The notes: a model not told the origin generated them from the sequence alone. 64,000 nucleotides of DNA from Dyadobacter subterraneus (GCF_015221875.1 NZ_JACYGY010000001.1:5124501-5188500); one strand, 5' to 3'. Numbered from the stretch's first letter, positions 44,096 through 54,228 are shown. Numbers and translations are program-made.

Positions 44096-44923
44096 ATGAC
44101 AGTAAATGAAATAATAAATGAACCAAGGCAAATCAGTGGTGAATTACGGCTGAAAATCCTTGGACTTTATCATCAGGCAAATGCCGGCCATATCGGCTGC
44201 TCATTAAGCTGCATCGACCTGATGATCGCCATTCTGTTTTTAAATAAATCTGAAGAAGATACTTTTATTTTATCGAAAGGACACGCAGCCGCAGCGCTTT
44301 ACGCCTGTTTAAACGTCCTTGGAGAAATTTCTGACGAAGAACTTTCTACCTTTTATCAGGACGGAACAACGTTACCTGCCCATCCTGCTCCACGGCAATA
44401 TAAAGGAATTCCTTTCGCGACAGGTTCGTTAGGACATGGCTTGCCGATTGCAACCGGAATTGCCCACGCAGCCAAAGTGAGCGATGAAGAAAGTTACGCT
44501 TTTGCATTGCTTTCCGATGGAGAAACAAATGAAGGCACTACCTGGGAAGCAGCGCATTATGCCATTGCCAATCAACTTGATAATCTTTTTATGTTTGTTG
44601 ATAAAAACGGAATCCAGGGTTTCGGTTTTACCGATAAAGTTTTGGGCGAAACGGCTTCACCGGAAAAATGGCGTGCGATCGGATTTGAAACAGTTGAAGT
44701 TGACGGTCACGATATTTATGCAATTCATCAGATTATACAAGAATTAAAAACCCATAAAAACGGACTTCCAAAAGCTATTATCGCCAATACGGTAAAGGGA
44801 AAAGGAGTTTCTTACATGGAAAATAAAATGGAATGGCACTATTTGCCGATGAGTGAAGAACAATATCGACAGGCCAGTCTTGAAGTAACGGAACGCTATA
44901 TTAATGAACTTACCAATGCTTGA
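44096..44923 (+). CDS. Transketolase, N-terminal (ThDP pyrophosphate-binding) subunit
   Basis: At 275 residues this is only the first third of a normal transketolase. It has the ThDP/metal part: HQANAGHIGCSLSCIDL, ILSKGHAAAALYACL, TGSLGHGLPIATGIA and SDGETNEGTTWEAAHYA with the downstream VDKN. It needs a partner with the pyrimidine-binding domain, encoded at 46907 after one intervening gene. Split transketolases transfer two-carbon ketol groups between sugars. The setting suggests a glycan-precursor role over central metabolism. The gene overlaps the next by 20 bp. Confidence 0.92.
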   Translation: MTVNEIINEPRQISGELRLKILGLYHQANAGHIGCSLSCIDLMIAILFLNKSEEDTFILSKGHAAAALYACLNVLGEISDEELSTFYQDGTTLPAHPAPRQYKGIPFATGSLGHGLPIATGIAHAAKVSDEESYAFALLSDGETNEGTTWEAAHYAIANQLDNLFMFVDKNGIQGFGFTDKVLGETASPEKWRAIGFETVEVDGHDIYAIHQIIQELKTHKNGLPKAIIANTVKGKGVSYMENKMEWHYLPMSEEQYRQASLEVTERYINELTNA

Positions 44924-46910
44924 TTCTTTACCGCATTACCGCGATAAAATAGAACAACTTAAAGGACCGATTTTCGTATTTGGAGCCAGTGGTTTTATCG
45001 GTGCTAATCTTTTTAACGATATCTACAAAATCAGAAAAGATTGTTACGCACTTACCCACGACGCAACCAAAGCCTGGCGGTTAAAATTATTAAATGTTCC
45101 GTTTGAAAATATTATTCACTGCGATATCCTTTCGGACAATTCTGTTCGGGAAGTTTTTGAAAAATATAAACCGCAAACGCTTTTCAACCTGGCCGCTTAT
45201 GGCGCTTACAGCAAACAAAGCAGCGTTAATCTTACCTATGAAACGAATGTAATTGGCACTGCAAATATTCTGCAAAATTGTTCCAAAGAAACGGTTTACA
45301 TACATGCAGGAAGCAGTTCTGAGTACGGTTTTAATTGTACAGCACCAAAAGAAACAGACCGTGTTGAGCCGAATAGCCATTATGCAGTTTCCAAAGTTTC
45401 TGCGGCTTATTTGCTGGAATATTATGCAAAGGTTCTGGATTTAAAAACCCTGAATCTTCGACTTTATTCGATTTACGGATATTGGGAAGAGCCGGACAGA
45501 CTTATTCCGAAATTGATTGAAAGTGTAAGAAAAGGCGAACTTCCTTCGCTGGTTTCACCGGATATCAGTCGAGATTTTGTTTTTATTGAAGATTGTGTTG
45601 AGGCATTTTTGGATGCAGCACTTAAAATAACCAGTGCCACTGCCGGAAGATCATATAACATTGCGACAGGCAGAAAAACGACCATTGGTGATTTGGTTGA
45701 AACTTCCCGTAAAACTTTTGGTATCGCACAAGAACCGAAATGGGGAAGCATGTCCAACCGGAAATGGGATTTGGCAGAATGGTATGGTGATCCGGATGCT
45801 TTCGAAACTGATTTTGGCTGGAAAGCAAAAACTTCATTGGAAGACGGATTGGCAAAAACCAAAAACTGGCAGGATGCTTTGAAATATGAAGACTCGATAC
45901 TTCCGGCTTTCCTGAATCCAAAATTAAATCCGGTTATCACGGCAATTATTGCTTGTTATAAAGATGCACAGGCGATTCCATTCATGTATGAAAGAATTGT
46001 AAAAACCTGTAATGACCTAAAAGTACGCTACGAAATTATTTTTGTTAACGACAACTCGCCTGATAATCAGGAAGAAGTGATTAACAAAATTTGTGATAAA
46101 GATCCGAATGTAGTTGGTATCAGTCACTCGCGAAATTTCGGTTCTCAATCCGCTTTTTTAAGTGGAATGGAGATTGCTACGGGTGATTGTGTCGTTTTAA
46201 TGGATGGGGATTTGCAGGATCCGCCGGAAATTATTCCTGCATTTTATGAAAAATGGATGGAAGGATATGATGTAGTTTACGGTGTACGTGTGCAGCGTGA
46301 AATGAAACCGCATATTCACTTTTTCTATAAAACATTTTACAAAATATTCCAGGGACTAAGTTATATCCCGATCCCCCGTGACGCCGGCGATTTCTCCATG
46401 ATCGACAGAAAAGTGGTGAAAGAACTGGTTGACTTACCGGAAACAGAACAATTCCTTCGCGGATTGCGCGCCTGGGTTGGTTTCAAACAAACGGGAGTTC
46501 CTTATGTGAGACCGGAGCGTATGTTCGGAGTCTCAACAAATAACTGGACGAAAAATATCTGGTGGGCGAAAAAAGCGATTTTTTCTTTCAGTTTCGCACC
46601 ATTAGAATTGATGAGTTACGCTGGTTTTACGTTGACAGGATTATCCATTTTAGGAATTATCTGGCAGATTCTGGCGAAACTATTTTTCTTCCCGGAAACG
46701 CCGCAAGGCATTAGTACGGTTATTGTACTGATCGTTTTCTTCGGCGGATTGACCATTCTGGGAATTTCGTTTTTGGGAGAATACATCACCAAGATTTTCG
46801 AAGAGACAAAAAAACGGCCAAAATATATTCGTACGCGTATCAGACGAGGTTCAAAATCGTATAAAACGGCGGACGAGATCAGGACATTGGTAAAACAGTT
46901 AAGAAAATGA
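44904..46910 (+). CDS. NAD-dependent epimerase/dehydratase fused to family 2 glycosyltransferase
   Basis: This 668-residue fusion begins with an extended SDR domain (IFVFGASGFIGANLF near 23-37, Ser in HAGSSSEYG, catalytic Tyr/Lys in HYAVSKVSAAY, about 1-330). It continues as a GT2 glycosyltransferase (VITAIIACYKDAQAIPFM, FVNDNSPDNQEE, LMDGDLQDPPEIIP) with two C-terminal membrane helices. A single protein may thus modify a nucleotide sugar and then transfer it to a lipid carrier. It overlaps the first transketolase gene by 20 bp and the second by 4 bp (ATGA). An ATG at 44916 is an alternative start. Confidence 0.92.
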   Translation: MNLPMLDSLPHYRDKIEQLKGPIFVFGASGFIGANLFNDIYKIRKDCYALTHDATKAWRLKLLNVPFENIIHCDILSDNSVREVFEKYKPQTLFNLAAYGAYSKQSSVNLTYETNVIGTANILQNCSKETVYIHAGSSSEYGFNCTAPKETDRVEPNSHYAVSKVSAAYLLEYYAKVLDLKTLNLRLYSIYGYWEEPDRLIPKLIESVRKGELPSLVSPDISRDFVFIEDCVEAFLDAALKITSATAGRSYNIATGRKTTIGDLVETSRKTFGIAQEPKWGSMSNRKWDLAEWYGDPDAFETDFGWKAKTSLEDGLAKTKNWQDALKYEDSILPAFLNPKLNPVITAIIACYKDAQAIPFMYERIVKTCNDLKVRYEIIFVNDNSPDNQEEVINKICDKDPNVVGISHSRNFGSQSAFLSGMEIATGDCVVLMDGDLQDPPEIIPAFYEKWMEGYDVVYGVRVQREMKPHIHFFYKTFYKIFQGLSYIPIPRDAGDFSMIDRKVVKELVDLPETEQFLRGLRAWVGFKQTGVPYVRPERMFGVSTNNWTKNIWWAKKAIFSFSFAPLELMSYAGFTLTGLSILGIIWQILAKLFFFPETPQGISTVIVLIVFFGGLTILGISFLGEYITKIFEETKKRPKYIRTRIRRGSKSYKTADEIRTLVKQLRK

Positions 46911-47827
46911 GAAAAGAATTTGCAGCCACCATGTTACAACTGGCATCGGAAGACGATTCTATCGTTTTCATCACCGGTGATCTTGGATATGCCGCACTGG
47001 AAACTTTACAGGGCAAGCTGGGAAAAAGATTTATAAATGCAGGTGTTGCCGAACAAAATATGGTCGGTGTGGCAGCTGGTTTTGCACATAAAGGATATAA
47101 AGTTTTTTGTTACAGCATCGCTCCATTCATCGTTTACCGCTGTCTGGAACAATTCCGTAATGACGTTTGCTTCCATAATCTTCCGGTTTTTCTGGTTGGA
47201 AATGGTGGCGGATACGGTTATGGAATTATGGGCAGCAGCCATCATACGCTGGAAGATATTGCCTGTTTGAGTGGTTTACAAAATGCAAATGTCTGGGTAC
47301 CGGCTTTTGCTGACGAAGTAGAACCTGTTATCAGACAAATCGTTTCTGATTCCCGTCCAGCTTATCTGCGTTTGGGTTTTGGGCAAAATGCACCTGAAAA
47401 TTCTTATTCTTCCGGTTCCTTTAAAGTTATTCATCAGGGAGATTCTCCGGAAATTACAATCTTCGCGCTTGGCCCCATTGCCAATAACGTGATGACTTCA
47501 TTGGGTCAATCAGGAGAACTTGCTTCGAAAGTAAATGTGATCAACGCATTACATTTTCCGTTGGAACTTACAAATGATATCGTCCAGTTGATTGAAAAAG
47601 CACCTGCCATTCTTGTAGCCGAAGAGCACGTCGGAACTGGTGGACTTGCGCAGCAGCTTTCAGTGCAGCTTTTGGAAAGAGGTGTTAAAATGAGTTCTTT
47701 CAAAAGTTTGAAGGCAGAAGGATATCCTAACCGGTTGTACGGAAGCCAGGCCTACCACCAGAAACTTTCGGAACTGGATCCGGCTTCTCTGACAGCCCAT
47801 ATTCATCAATTAATAATACCTGCATGA
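46907..47827 (+). CDS. Transketolase, C-terminal (pyrimidine-binding) subunit
   Basis: This 306-residue protein has the remaining transketolase domains. The ThDP-activating Glu is in INAGVAEQNMVGVAAG, with YSIAPFIVYRCLEQFRND and GNGGGYGYGIMGSSHHT in the pyrimidine domain. A C-terminal domain follows (IFALGPIANNVM, AILVAEEHVGTGGLAQQL). It should pair with the subunit at 44096. Translation is coupled on both sides (ATGA overlaps with its neighbours). Confidence 0.92.
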   Translation: MRKEFAATMLQLASEDDSIVFITGDLGYAALETLQGKLGKRFINAGVAEQNMVGVAAGFAHKGYKVFCYSIAPFIVYRCLEQFRNDVCFHNLPVFLVGNGGGYGYGIMGSSHHTLEDIACLSGLQNANVWVPAFADEVEPVIRQIVSDSRPAYLRLGFGQNAPENSYSSGSFKVIHQGDSPEITIFALGPIANNVMTSLGQSGELASKVNVINALHFPLELTNDIVQLIEKAPAILVAEEHVGTGGLAQQLSVQLLERGVKMSSFKSLKAEGYPNRLYGSQAYHQKLSELDPASLTAHIHQLIIPA

Positions 47828-49518
47828 GTAAGGGGGCTTTAACGCTGCTGGTAAGCCTGATCATTTTTATTCCCATAGGAGTTTATTTTTATGTGTGGGA
47901 TTACTATGCCATCAACATTCCGAAATGGGATGACCATGCGTTAAAAGCCTTTATCGTCGAATATGCCCATGCCGGAACCTGGCAGGGAAAATTCAAAGCC
48001 ATTTTCAAACAGCACAACGAACACCGAATTGCATTAGACCGGTTTTTCGCCTGGCTGGATTTTTCAACTTTCGGCAAGTTGAATTACAGGCATCTGATGC
48101 TGATCGGAAATCTGTTGTTGCTTGGAATAATTCCGCTTTGGTATGTACTTTTAAAAAATAACAAAAAGCCTTTATTCGCGCTTGTACCGATTTCTTTCAT
48201 CTGGCTTACACTTGCTTTTTGGGAAAATATGTACTGGGGAATGGCTGCAATTCAGAACTTTGGCGTCATCACTTTGCTGCTCTGGACACTCTATTTGTGT
48301 GTTCATTCCAAGCCATTTTTGTTCTTTTTATCTTTAATTCTGGCGCTTCTGACCATTTCAACGAGTGGAAATGGTTTACTGGTTTTCCCGGTTGGCGCAG
48401 TAATGCTTTTCCTTTCCGGTGATCGTAAACGTTTAGCTGCCTGGTGTTTTGTAAGTTTGGCAGGAATTCTGGCTTATTTCTGGACTTATACTAAACCGGA
48501 ATCGAATCCTGCTTCAAAAGCTTCGCTTTTCCAGTTGGCAAAAGGATATATGGCATTTCTGGGTTCTTTTGCAGAATCGATTCCTGTAAAAGATCATTTC
48601 GGAGCCTGCGTTTTTATGGGAATATTTTTATTCCTCGTCGCGATTTCCATTGCTTCGACTACACTTTTCAGGATTTCAACAAAAAAATATGCTGTAAAAT
48701 TTGAACGGATTACGGATCTGTTTTGCCTTGGAACGATACTGTTTATTTTAGGAACTGCGGTGATCGTGGTATATAGCCGCGCTGGTTTTGGCCTGGAAGG
48801 TTTAATTACGAGTCGGTATAAAATTTATTCTGTACTGCTTTTAATGGTTGCTTATCTGTATGTAGTTATTCCAATTCGTGGCAGTTTTTTATCACCATAT
48901 ATTACGGCAATCGTTTTTCTGGCAATCACTTTTAATGTTTTCAGCTATCATTATCATTTGGTCGATGCATTTAATTTGCGAAAAGATTTAACGACAAGCC
49001 AATTCAATTGGACTTATACAAATAAAGATTTAAAAGCGCCTGCCGACACTTCTTTCGCAGCCAACATTGTTGAAAAAACACCAATATTTTACGAAAAATG
49101 GCTGCCATTAATTGCCATTTCAGACAGACAAGGATATGCAGGAAATTCCCGTGCACTGACAGAATTGTACGCAGGAATATCCTTTGAAAAAACACCAAAA
49201 TCTTTATTGGTACAAAATACCGGCTTCACAAGTCAGCGTCTTCAGGATAGCGGAATTTATGTTTTGTTAAGCTCTGACAAACGTTATTATGTTTTTCCAA
49301 CGCACAGAAGCCGGAACAATAACCGGAAAGAACTATTTCTGAAACAATATTATTTCGCGCCTGGATTTTATGCGGATATTCCTTTTTCTTCTCTTGAAAA
49401 GGGTCAATACAAAGTCGCAATTATTCGTCAGCAAGGTGATGAAACAGGTATTTTGTTTAAAGACGACAAGATTTCTGTGGACAACGTAACTCAAAATAAA
49501 GTAAAAGTAAACTGGTAA
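47824..49518 (+). CDS. Polytopic membrane protein, probable GT-C-type glycosyltransferase
   Basis: This 564-residue protein has about ten hydrophobic segments and a soluble C-terminal 160 residues. An acidic pair in the first loop (NIPKWDDHALKAF) and HNEHRIALDR are consistent with GT-C enzymes, but no family is certain. A 4-bp ATGA overlap with the transketolase gene ties it to that operon. It could move the finished sugar across or within the membrane; flippase or polymerase roles are possible alternatives. Confidence 0.72.
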   Translation: MSKGALTLLVSLIIFIPIGVYFYVWDYYAINIPKWDDHALKAFIVEYAHAGTWQGKFKAIFKQHNEHRIALDRFFAWLDFSTFGKLNYRHLMLIGNLLLLGIIPLWYVLLKNNKKPLFALVPISFIWLTLAFWENMYWGMAAIQNFGVITLLLWTLYLCVHSKPFLFFLSLILALLTISTSGNGLLVFPVGAVMLFLSGDRKRLAAWCFVSLAGILAYFWTYTKPESNPASKASLFQLAKGYMAFLGSFAESIPVKDHFGACVFMGIFLFLVAISIASTTLFRISTKKYAVKFERITDLFCLGTILFILGTAVIVVYSRAGFGLEGLITSRYKIYSVLLLMVAYLYVVIPIRGSFLSPYITAIVFLAITFNVFSYHYHLVDAFNLRKDLTTSQFNWTYTNKDLKAPADTSFAANIVEKTPIFYEKWLPLIAISDRQGYAGNSRALTELYAGISFEKTPKSLLVQNTGFTSQRLQDSGIYVLLSSDKRYYVFPTHRSRNNNRKELFLKQYYFAPGFYADIPFSSLEKGQYKVAIIRQQGDETGILFKDDKISVDNVTQNKVKVNW

Positions 49519-49519
49519 C

Positions 49520-50623
49520 ATGCACGCAACTGCAAAGGGACATATCATTCAACTGGACGGAATCCGCTTTATAGCAGTTGCCCTCGTACTTATTGACCAT
49601 TTTTTTTCAGCCGTTAATATTATCCCTTTCGGAAAACTGGGTGTAACGATATTTTTTGTTTTGAGTGGTTTTCTGATTTCAAGAATTCTGCTTAAAAGCA
49701 AAGAACATTATGTAACTGAACCTGATGGATTCAAGAAATACATCCGTAAGTTTTTGATCCGTAGAACCATACGGATTTTCCCGATTTACTACCTTTTGCT
49801 TGCGATTTTATTTATTCTCAATGTTCCGCCGGTTCGTGAGAAATTTGCCTGGCTGGCACTTTATGGTACCAATTTATACATCGGCATTTATCAAACCTGG
49901 CTTGGATCTTGTGATCATTTATGGTCGCTTGCGGTAGAAGAACAGGTTTATTTGTTCTTCCCGTTTCTGATATTTTTTGTTTCGAAAAAGAACCTGATTC
50001 CCTGGCTAGCAGTCATGGGTGTTGTTGGCGTTTTGCTTCGTTTCTATTTTTATTTTTCAGGAAAAGACTGGAGTGTCTCCTACGTTACAATGCCCGCCTG
50101 TCTGGATTCTTTTGCTCTTGGTGGACTAATGGCCTGGTTACAGCTTTACAAAAAAGATATTTTCCTGAAACTTTTTGATAAAACCTGGCCGGTTCTGTTA
50201 GGGCTTTTAGGTTGGATTTTAATGCAATACTGGAATAAAAGCTTCGGAGAAATTCATAATATTGTTGATGTCGTATTCGACCGTCTTGTTTCTTCTATTT
50301 TCAGCTTTTTCCTTATTGGACGGGCAGTGACAGGATACGGTGGGGCAATGAAATATTTTCTTGAAAACCCTATCAGCGTTTATTTGGGAAAGATCAGCTA
50401 TGGTATTTATCTGTATCACAACTTTATTTACAATCATTACCACAGCGGTCCAAACCATCCGACAGTGCGATTAATCCATAAAATTTACCAGCATTTTCCT
50501 TCTCTGGAAGGTAATCTCACTTTCGAGGCATGCTTGTTTTCGTTACTGACAGTTATCGTAGCAACCATATCCTGGTATTGCTTCGAAAAACCAATTAATT
50601 CGTTAAAAGATCGTTACGCTTAG
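49520..50623 (+). CDS. OafA/YrhL-type membrane O-acyltransferase
   Basis: This 367-residue protein is an acyltransferase-3 family member with about ten membrane helices. The family start QLDGIRFIAVALVLIDHFF, GVTIFFVLSGFLISRILL and RRTIRIFPIYYLLL are intact, as is CDHLWSLAVEEQVYLFFP. Members add acetyl or other acyl groups to surface glycans. It begins 1 bp after the membrane protein, so O-acylation is probably part of this glycan pathway. Confidence 0.92.
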   Translation: MHATAKGHIIQLDGIRFIAVALVLIDHFFSAVNIIPFGKLGVTIFFVLSGFLISRILLKSKEHYVTEPDGFKKYIRKFLIRRTIRIFPIYYLLLAILFILNVPPVREKFAWLALYGTNLYIGIYQTWLGSCDHLWSLAVEEQVYLFFPFLIFFVSKKNLIPWLAVMGVVGVLLRFYFYFSGKDWSVSYVTMPACLDSFALGGLMAWLQLYKKDIFLKLFDKTWPVLLGLLGWILMQYWNKSFGEIHNIVDVVFDRLVSSIFSFFLIGRAVTGYGGAMKYFLENPISVYLGKISYGIYLYHNFIYNHYHSGPNHPTVRLIHKIYQHFPSLEGNLTFEACLFSLLTVIVATISWYCFEKPINSLKDRYA

Positions 50624-50665
50624 TCAATAAAAAATATCCAATTTTCGGATACAGGCTTTTTTCCT

Positions 50666-50673
50666 TAATTTTG
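50666..50673 (+). promoter_or_regulatory. Bacteroidota -7 box (TAATTTTG) before GT2 gene
   Basis: This exact TAnnTTTG lies 26 bp before the glycosyltransferase ATG. A TTTCGG lies 17 bp further upstream as a weak -33 match. It suggests a second transcription unit within the glycan locus. Confidence 0.5.
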
Positions 50674-50699
50674 CATCAACATACCAAATAATTTTCTGC

Positions 50700-51443
50700 A
50701 TGACGTTCCTTCTTAGTATAGTAATGCCAGCATACAATGAACAAGATTGTATCGAAAAAGTAGTACACAACTGGACAAGTTTCCTGAAAAATAAATTCCC
50801 AAACGACAATACCACACTGATCGTCATCAATGATGGCTCTAAGGATAATACAAAAGTACTTTTGGATAAACTTGAAAAAGAAGTAACCAATCTTACCGTT
50901 GTGAATCAGAAAAATGGTGGTCACGGCAACGCAGTTGTAAACGGTTACCGTAAAGCGCTGGAATTAAATTCTCAATATGTTTTCCAGACAGATAGTGATG
51001 ATCAGTTTGTTTCCGATGATTTTGACAAGCTTTGGGAAAAAAGACATCAGTCTGAATTTATTTTAGGCTACCGTGAAGTACGTCACGACGCCGGTGTTCG
51101 TTTATTCATTACCAAGTTCCTGAGAAGCACGATTTCCTTCGTTTACGGAACTTACATTCTTGACAGCAACATTCCTTTCCGTTTGATTAAAGGTACGTTT
51201 CTTCAAAAATTGATGAACCAGCTTCCTAATCCTGAACCATTCGCACCGAATATTTTTCTTTCGGTTATGGCAAAAAAATCAGGTCAGGAATTATTCGATA
51301 TTCCAATTACACATAAAGACCGAGAAACCGGAGAGGTTTCAATCGTAAAATGGAACCTGTGGAAAGTTTGTATCCGCAGTTTCAAAGAATTGTTACGCTT
51401 CCGTCTGGAACTGAACCAGCACGTGAAAGCGATCCGTGCTTAA
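50700..51443 (+). CDS. Family 2 glycosyltransferase
   Basis: This 247-residue GT2 enzyme has no membrane helix. The nucleotide-sugar site VMPAYNEQDCIEKV, VINDGSKDNTKVL and the DxD-like TDSDDQFVSDDF are present. NGGHGNAVVNGYRKAL is a dolichol-phosphate-mannose-synthase-like stretch. The sugar and acceptor are unknown. It is separated from the acyltransferase by 76 bp with its own promoter box. Confidence 0.92.
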   Translation: MTFLLSIVMPAYNEQDCIEKVVHNWTSFLKNKFPNDNTTLIVINDGSKDNTKVLLDKLEKEVTNLTVVNQKNGGHGNAVVNGYRKALELNSQYVFQTDSDDQFVSDDFDKLWEKRHQSEFILGYREVRHDAGVRLFITKFLRSTISFVYGTYILDSNIPFRLIKGTFLQKLMNQLPNPEPFAPNIFLSVMAKKSGQELFDIPITHKDRETGEVSIVKWNLWKVCIRSFKELLRFRLELNQHVKAIRA

Positions 51444-51538
51444 CAAAAGAGAAACAGCTCATACTGAGTATTTTTATATTTAAAAATAACACAGTTTCCT
51501 GTAAGTTTTTTGCCTGAAACTGCTTACTCAATAAGCCC

Positions 51539-54226
51539 GTGTCGAAAAAACGAATCATTACTATCCTGCTGGCCATTATTCTGGTTCCGGCAGGATATTT
51601 TCTATATAAATCATTTCGCGGTTCGTCGGCTGCCTGGAAATATATTCCTTCCAATGCGGTTGTCGTTATAACCAGCGAGCACTTACAGGATTCGGTTTAT
51701 GAAGGTACGGATGCAAATCTTGATCTGAAAAGATTGCCTTTGCTTGATATAGCCAGCGACAATTTATCGCTTCTAAACTTACTTTCGCCGGATCAGAAAA
51801 AATTAAATACTTTTCTCAAAGGAAAGAATATTTCCTATTCCTATCATCCCAGGACCAATACCGAATGGGGCGTGATTATGTACATCCCCGTTGAGGAAGA
51901 AAAGGATTCCAAATGGCTTGAAAATCCGCATCATGACAATATCCGTGTGATGCATCATACTTTTCAGGATAACAGAATTACGGATATCAATGACACACAT
52001 TCAAGGCCATTATTTTCGTATGTTATCAAGGATAAGTTTCTGATTTTAAGTTACTATGGCGATTTGATTGAAGATGTAGTGCGGACTTCTTCACTGCATA
52101 TTCCAAGTTCAAACCTTAAATCTACATTTTCAAAAAGTGATGATTCCAATTATGGAACCAGTTTGTATTTGAAAAATGAGGCATGGAGATCGATTATTCC
52201 AACCAATAATCAAAGCAAGAATTTTGCGGAATTTGCCAAAGCATTTCCTGATTACCAGGATTTTCATATAGAAAATACCGGAAGTGAGAATAAACTTCAG
52301 ATGATTTCTGCCGGTACAGATTCACCGGATTATTATATTACTGACTGGTTAAAAAACAGTACGGGATCGCCTTTCAAAGGGCATAAACATATCTCACAGC
52401 AGACTTCTTATTTTTACAGATTTGGTGTAAAAGACAAACCTGATTTTCAGAAACGGTTTTTGAAGTGGCACAAAAAACTAAAATCAGAAGCTTGGGAAAA
52501 GCTTGTTTATCATATCGGAAATGAAAGTAATTTACTTTTAGATAATCTCGGTTCGGAGATTATTCTTTGCCAACTTGAAGAAAACAACAGCATCAGTGAC
52601 GGAAAGATAATTCTGGCAGAATTTTCTAATTATGATAAATTAAGACCCGTTCTAAAAAAACTGGCCCGACTTTCTACTCCGGAATCCAATGTTTCGACCG
52701 ATCAATTTCAGGGATATGATATTTATTCCGTAGCGATTCCGGAATTGCCTGCGGGTATTTATGGACCGATGTTTTCCGGATTTCCGCGCACTTATATAAC
52801 ATATGTCGCGCCTTATCTGGTGATGAGCAATAATTCTCAGGTATTGCAAAATTATATTGTTGATTATGAAAATCAGCTAACCTGGAAACAATCGGCAGAA
52901 TATGACAGCGTTTTGACGAGCAGTAAATCGGATGCTCAGCTTTCACTGGTTGTAAATTTGAGAAAAGCACAATCCCGTGGAGAAGGTTCTGATACAAAAT
53001 CATATACGGATCTGACTTCCAAAATTGAATCTGTTATTCTCCGATGCCGTTATGAGGGCGGTGATGCTTATCCCGAAATCACCCTGAATCCAAAGAAAAG
53101 ACAAACTGCAAATAAAGTGCTTAACCGTACTTTTCTAAATATTGATGTGGAATGGCCTATTTTGTATGATTCGTCGTTAACCGCTTTACAAAATCCAATT
53201 GACGGAAGTTCGGAGGTTTTACTCACCGACAAAGACAACAATCTGCTTCGGGTTAATAATTTAAAAACAGGAAAAACAGAGACAATAACAAAATTGAATG
53301 GCCCGATTGTCACGTCAGCCTACAAAGTTGATTTTCTGAACATTGGCAGGCAGCAAAGAATTTTTGCCACTTCAAGCGCTGTTTATGCTGTTGACGAAGA
53401 TGATTCGACACATGTGATTACCAGTTTCTCAAAAGCGCTACCGTCCGCAGCCAGAATTACGGCGCTGAATATGATTGATGGCGGAGAAGATGGCAGTAAC
53501 CGGTTTATCGTAACAGATGCTTACGGTGAGCTTTACATTTGGGAAAGTGTGACCAAGGCGATCAGAAAATTGAATCGTTCAACGCATTTTGATAATATTC
53601 AGGGACCTGTTATTGCTTTGAATCAAATTGGAAACCGAAATTATATTGTCACTCAGAAAAACGGAAAAATCTACCTTTTAAAAACCACAGGAGCAGTAAA
53701 AGATGGTTTTCCCGCGGATATTCTTGCACGAACAGAAAGTCCGTTTACCTGGACGCAAAATCCAACAACTGGCCAGTCGGAACTGGTTGGGATTAGTGTT
53801 TATGGAGCTTTGACAAGAATTAACATGGATGGAAAAATAACTTCCCAAACCCAGTTATTGCGTCCGGAACCTTCCTGCGAGTTCAAAACTTTGTTTGACA
53901 GAAATTCTCTGGACTGGATTCTGATCAGGACTTCATCCAACAAAGCGGCGTTTCTGACCAAGGAAGGAAAAGAGCTTTTCGAAATTAAAAACCTGTTACC
54001 AAATTCCAATATTCAGTATCATTTCTTTGGTGTAGACAATCGTTTTATCACGATCAGGTCTGGAAATTATACGACGATTTTTGATATGACCGGAAAAAGA
54101 CTCGGGGATAAACCGATTCCTTCCGAAATGAAAGTACAGTTAACTTATCTTCCATCTTATTATAAATTACTGATTTTCAGTCGGTCTGAAAAGAAAGTAC
54201 AAGTCTGGTCGATTAAGCTGCGTTGA
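51539..54226 (+). CDS. Large exported/membrane-anchored protein of unknown function, propeller-like C-half
   Basis: This 895-residue protein starts at GTG 51539. A single N-terminal hydrophobic segment (KKRIITILLAIILVPAGYFLY) anchors it, leaving the rest in the periplasm or outside. The first 530 residues match no family I recognise. From about 540 there are propeller-like repeats (EVLLTDKDNNLLRVNN, NRFIVTDAYGELYIWE, NYIVTQKNGKIYLLKT, IFATSSAVYAVDED). The stop overlaps the region just before the SGNH-like gene (2-bp gap), so the two are coupled. A scaffold for glycan export or anchoring is conceivable but unproven. Confidence 0.78.
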   Translation: MSKKRIITILLAIILVPAGYFLYKSFRGSSAAWKYIPSNAVVVITSEHLQDSVYEGTDANLDLKRLPLLDIASDNLSLLNLLSPDQKKLNTFLKGKNISYSYHPRTNTEWGVIMYIPVEEEKDSKWLENPHHDNIRVMHHTFQDNRITDINDTHSRPLFSYVIKDKFLILSYYGDLIEDVVRTSSLHIPSSNLKSTFSKSDDSNYGTSLYLKNEAWRSIIPTNNQSKNFAEFAKAFPDYQDFHIENTGSENKLQMISAGTDSPDYYITDWLKNSTGSPFKGHKHISQQTSYFYRFGVKDKPDFQKRFLKWHKKLKSEAWEKLVYHIGNESNLLLDNLGSEIILCQLEENNSISDGKIILAEFSNYDKLRPVLKKLARLSTPESNVSTDQFQGYDIYSVAIPELPAGIYGPMFSGFPRTYITYVAPYLVMSNNSQVLQNYIVDYENQLTWKQSAEYDSVLTSSKSDAQLSLVVNLRKAQSRGEGSDTKSYTDLTSKIESVILRCRYEGGDAYPEITLNPKKRQTANKVLNRTFLNIDVEWPILYDSSLTALQNPIDGSSEVLLTDKDNNLLRVNNLKTGKTETITKLNGPIVTSAYKVDFLNIGRQQRIFATSSAVYAVDEDDSTHVITSFSKALPSAARITALNMIDGGEDGSNRFIVTDAYGELYIWESVTKAIRKLNRSTHFDNIQGPVIALNQIGNRNYIVTQKNGKIYLLKTTGAVKDGFPADILARTESPFTWTQNPTTGQSELVGISVYGALTRINMDGKITSQTQLLRPEPSCEFKTLFDRNSLDWILIRTSSNKAAFLTKEGKELFEIKNLLPNSNIQYHFFGVDNRFITIRSGNYTTIFDMTGKRLGDKPIPSEMKVQLTYLPSYYKLLIFSRSEKKVQVWSIKLR

Positions 54227-54228
54227 TT

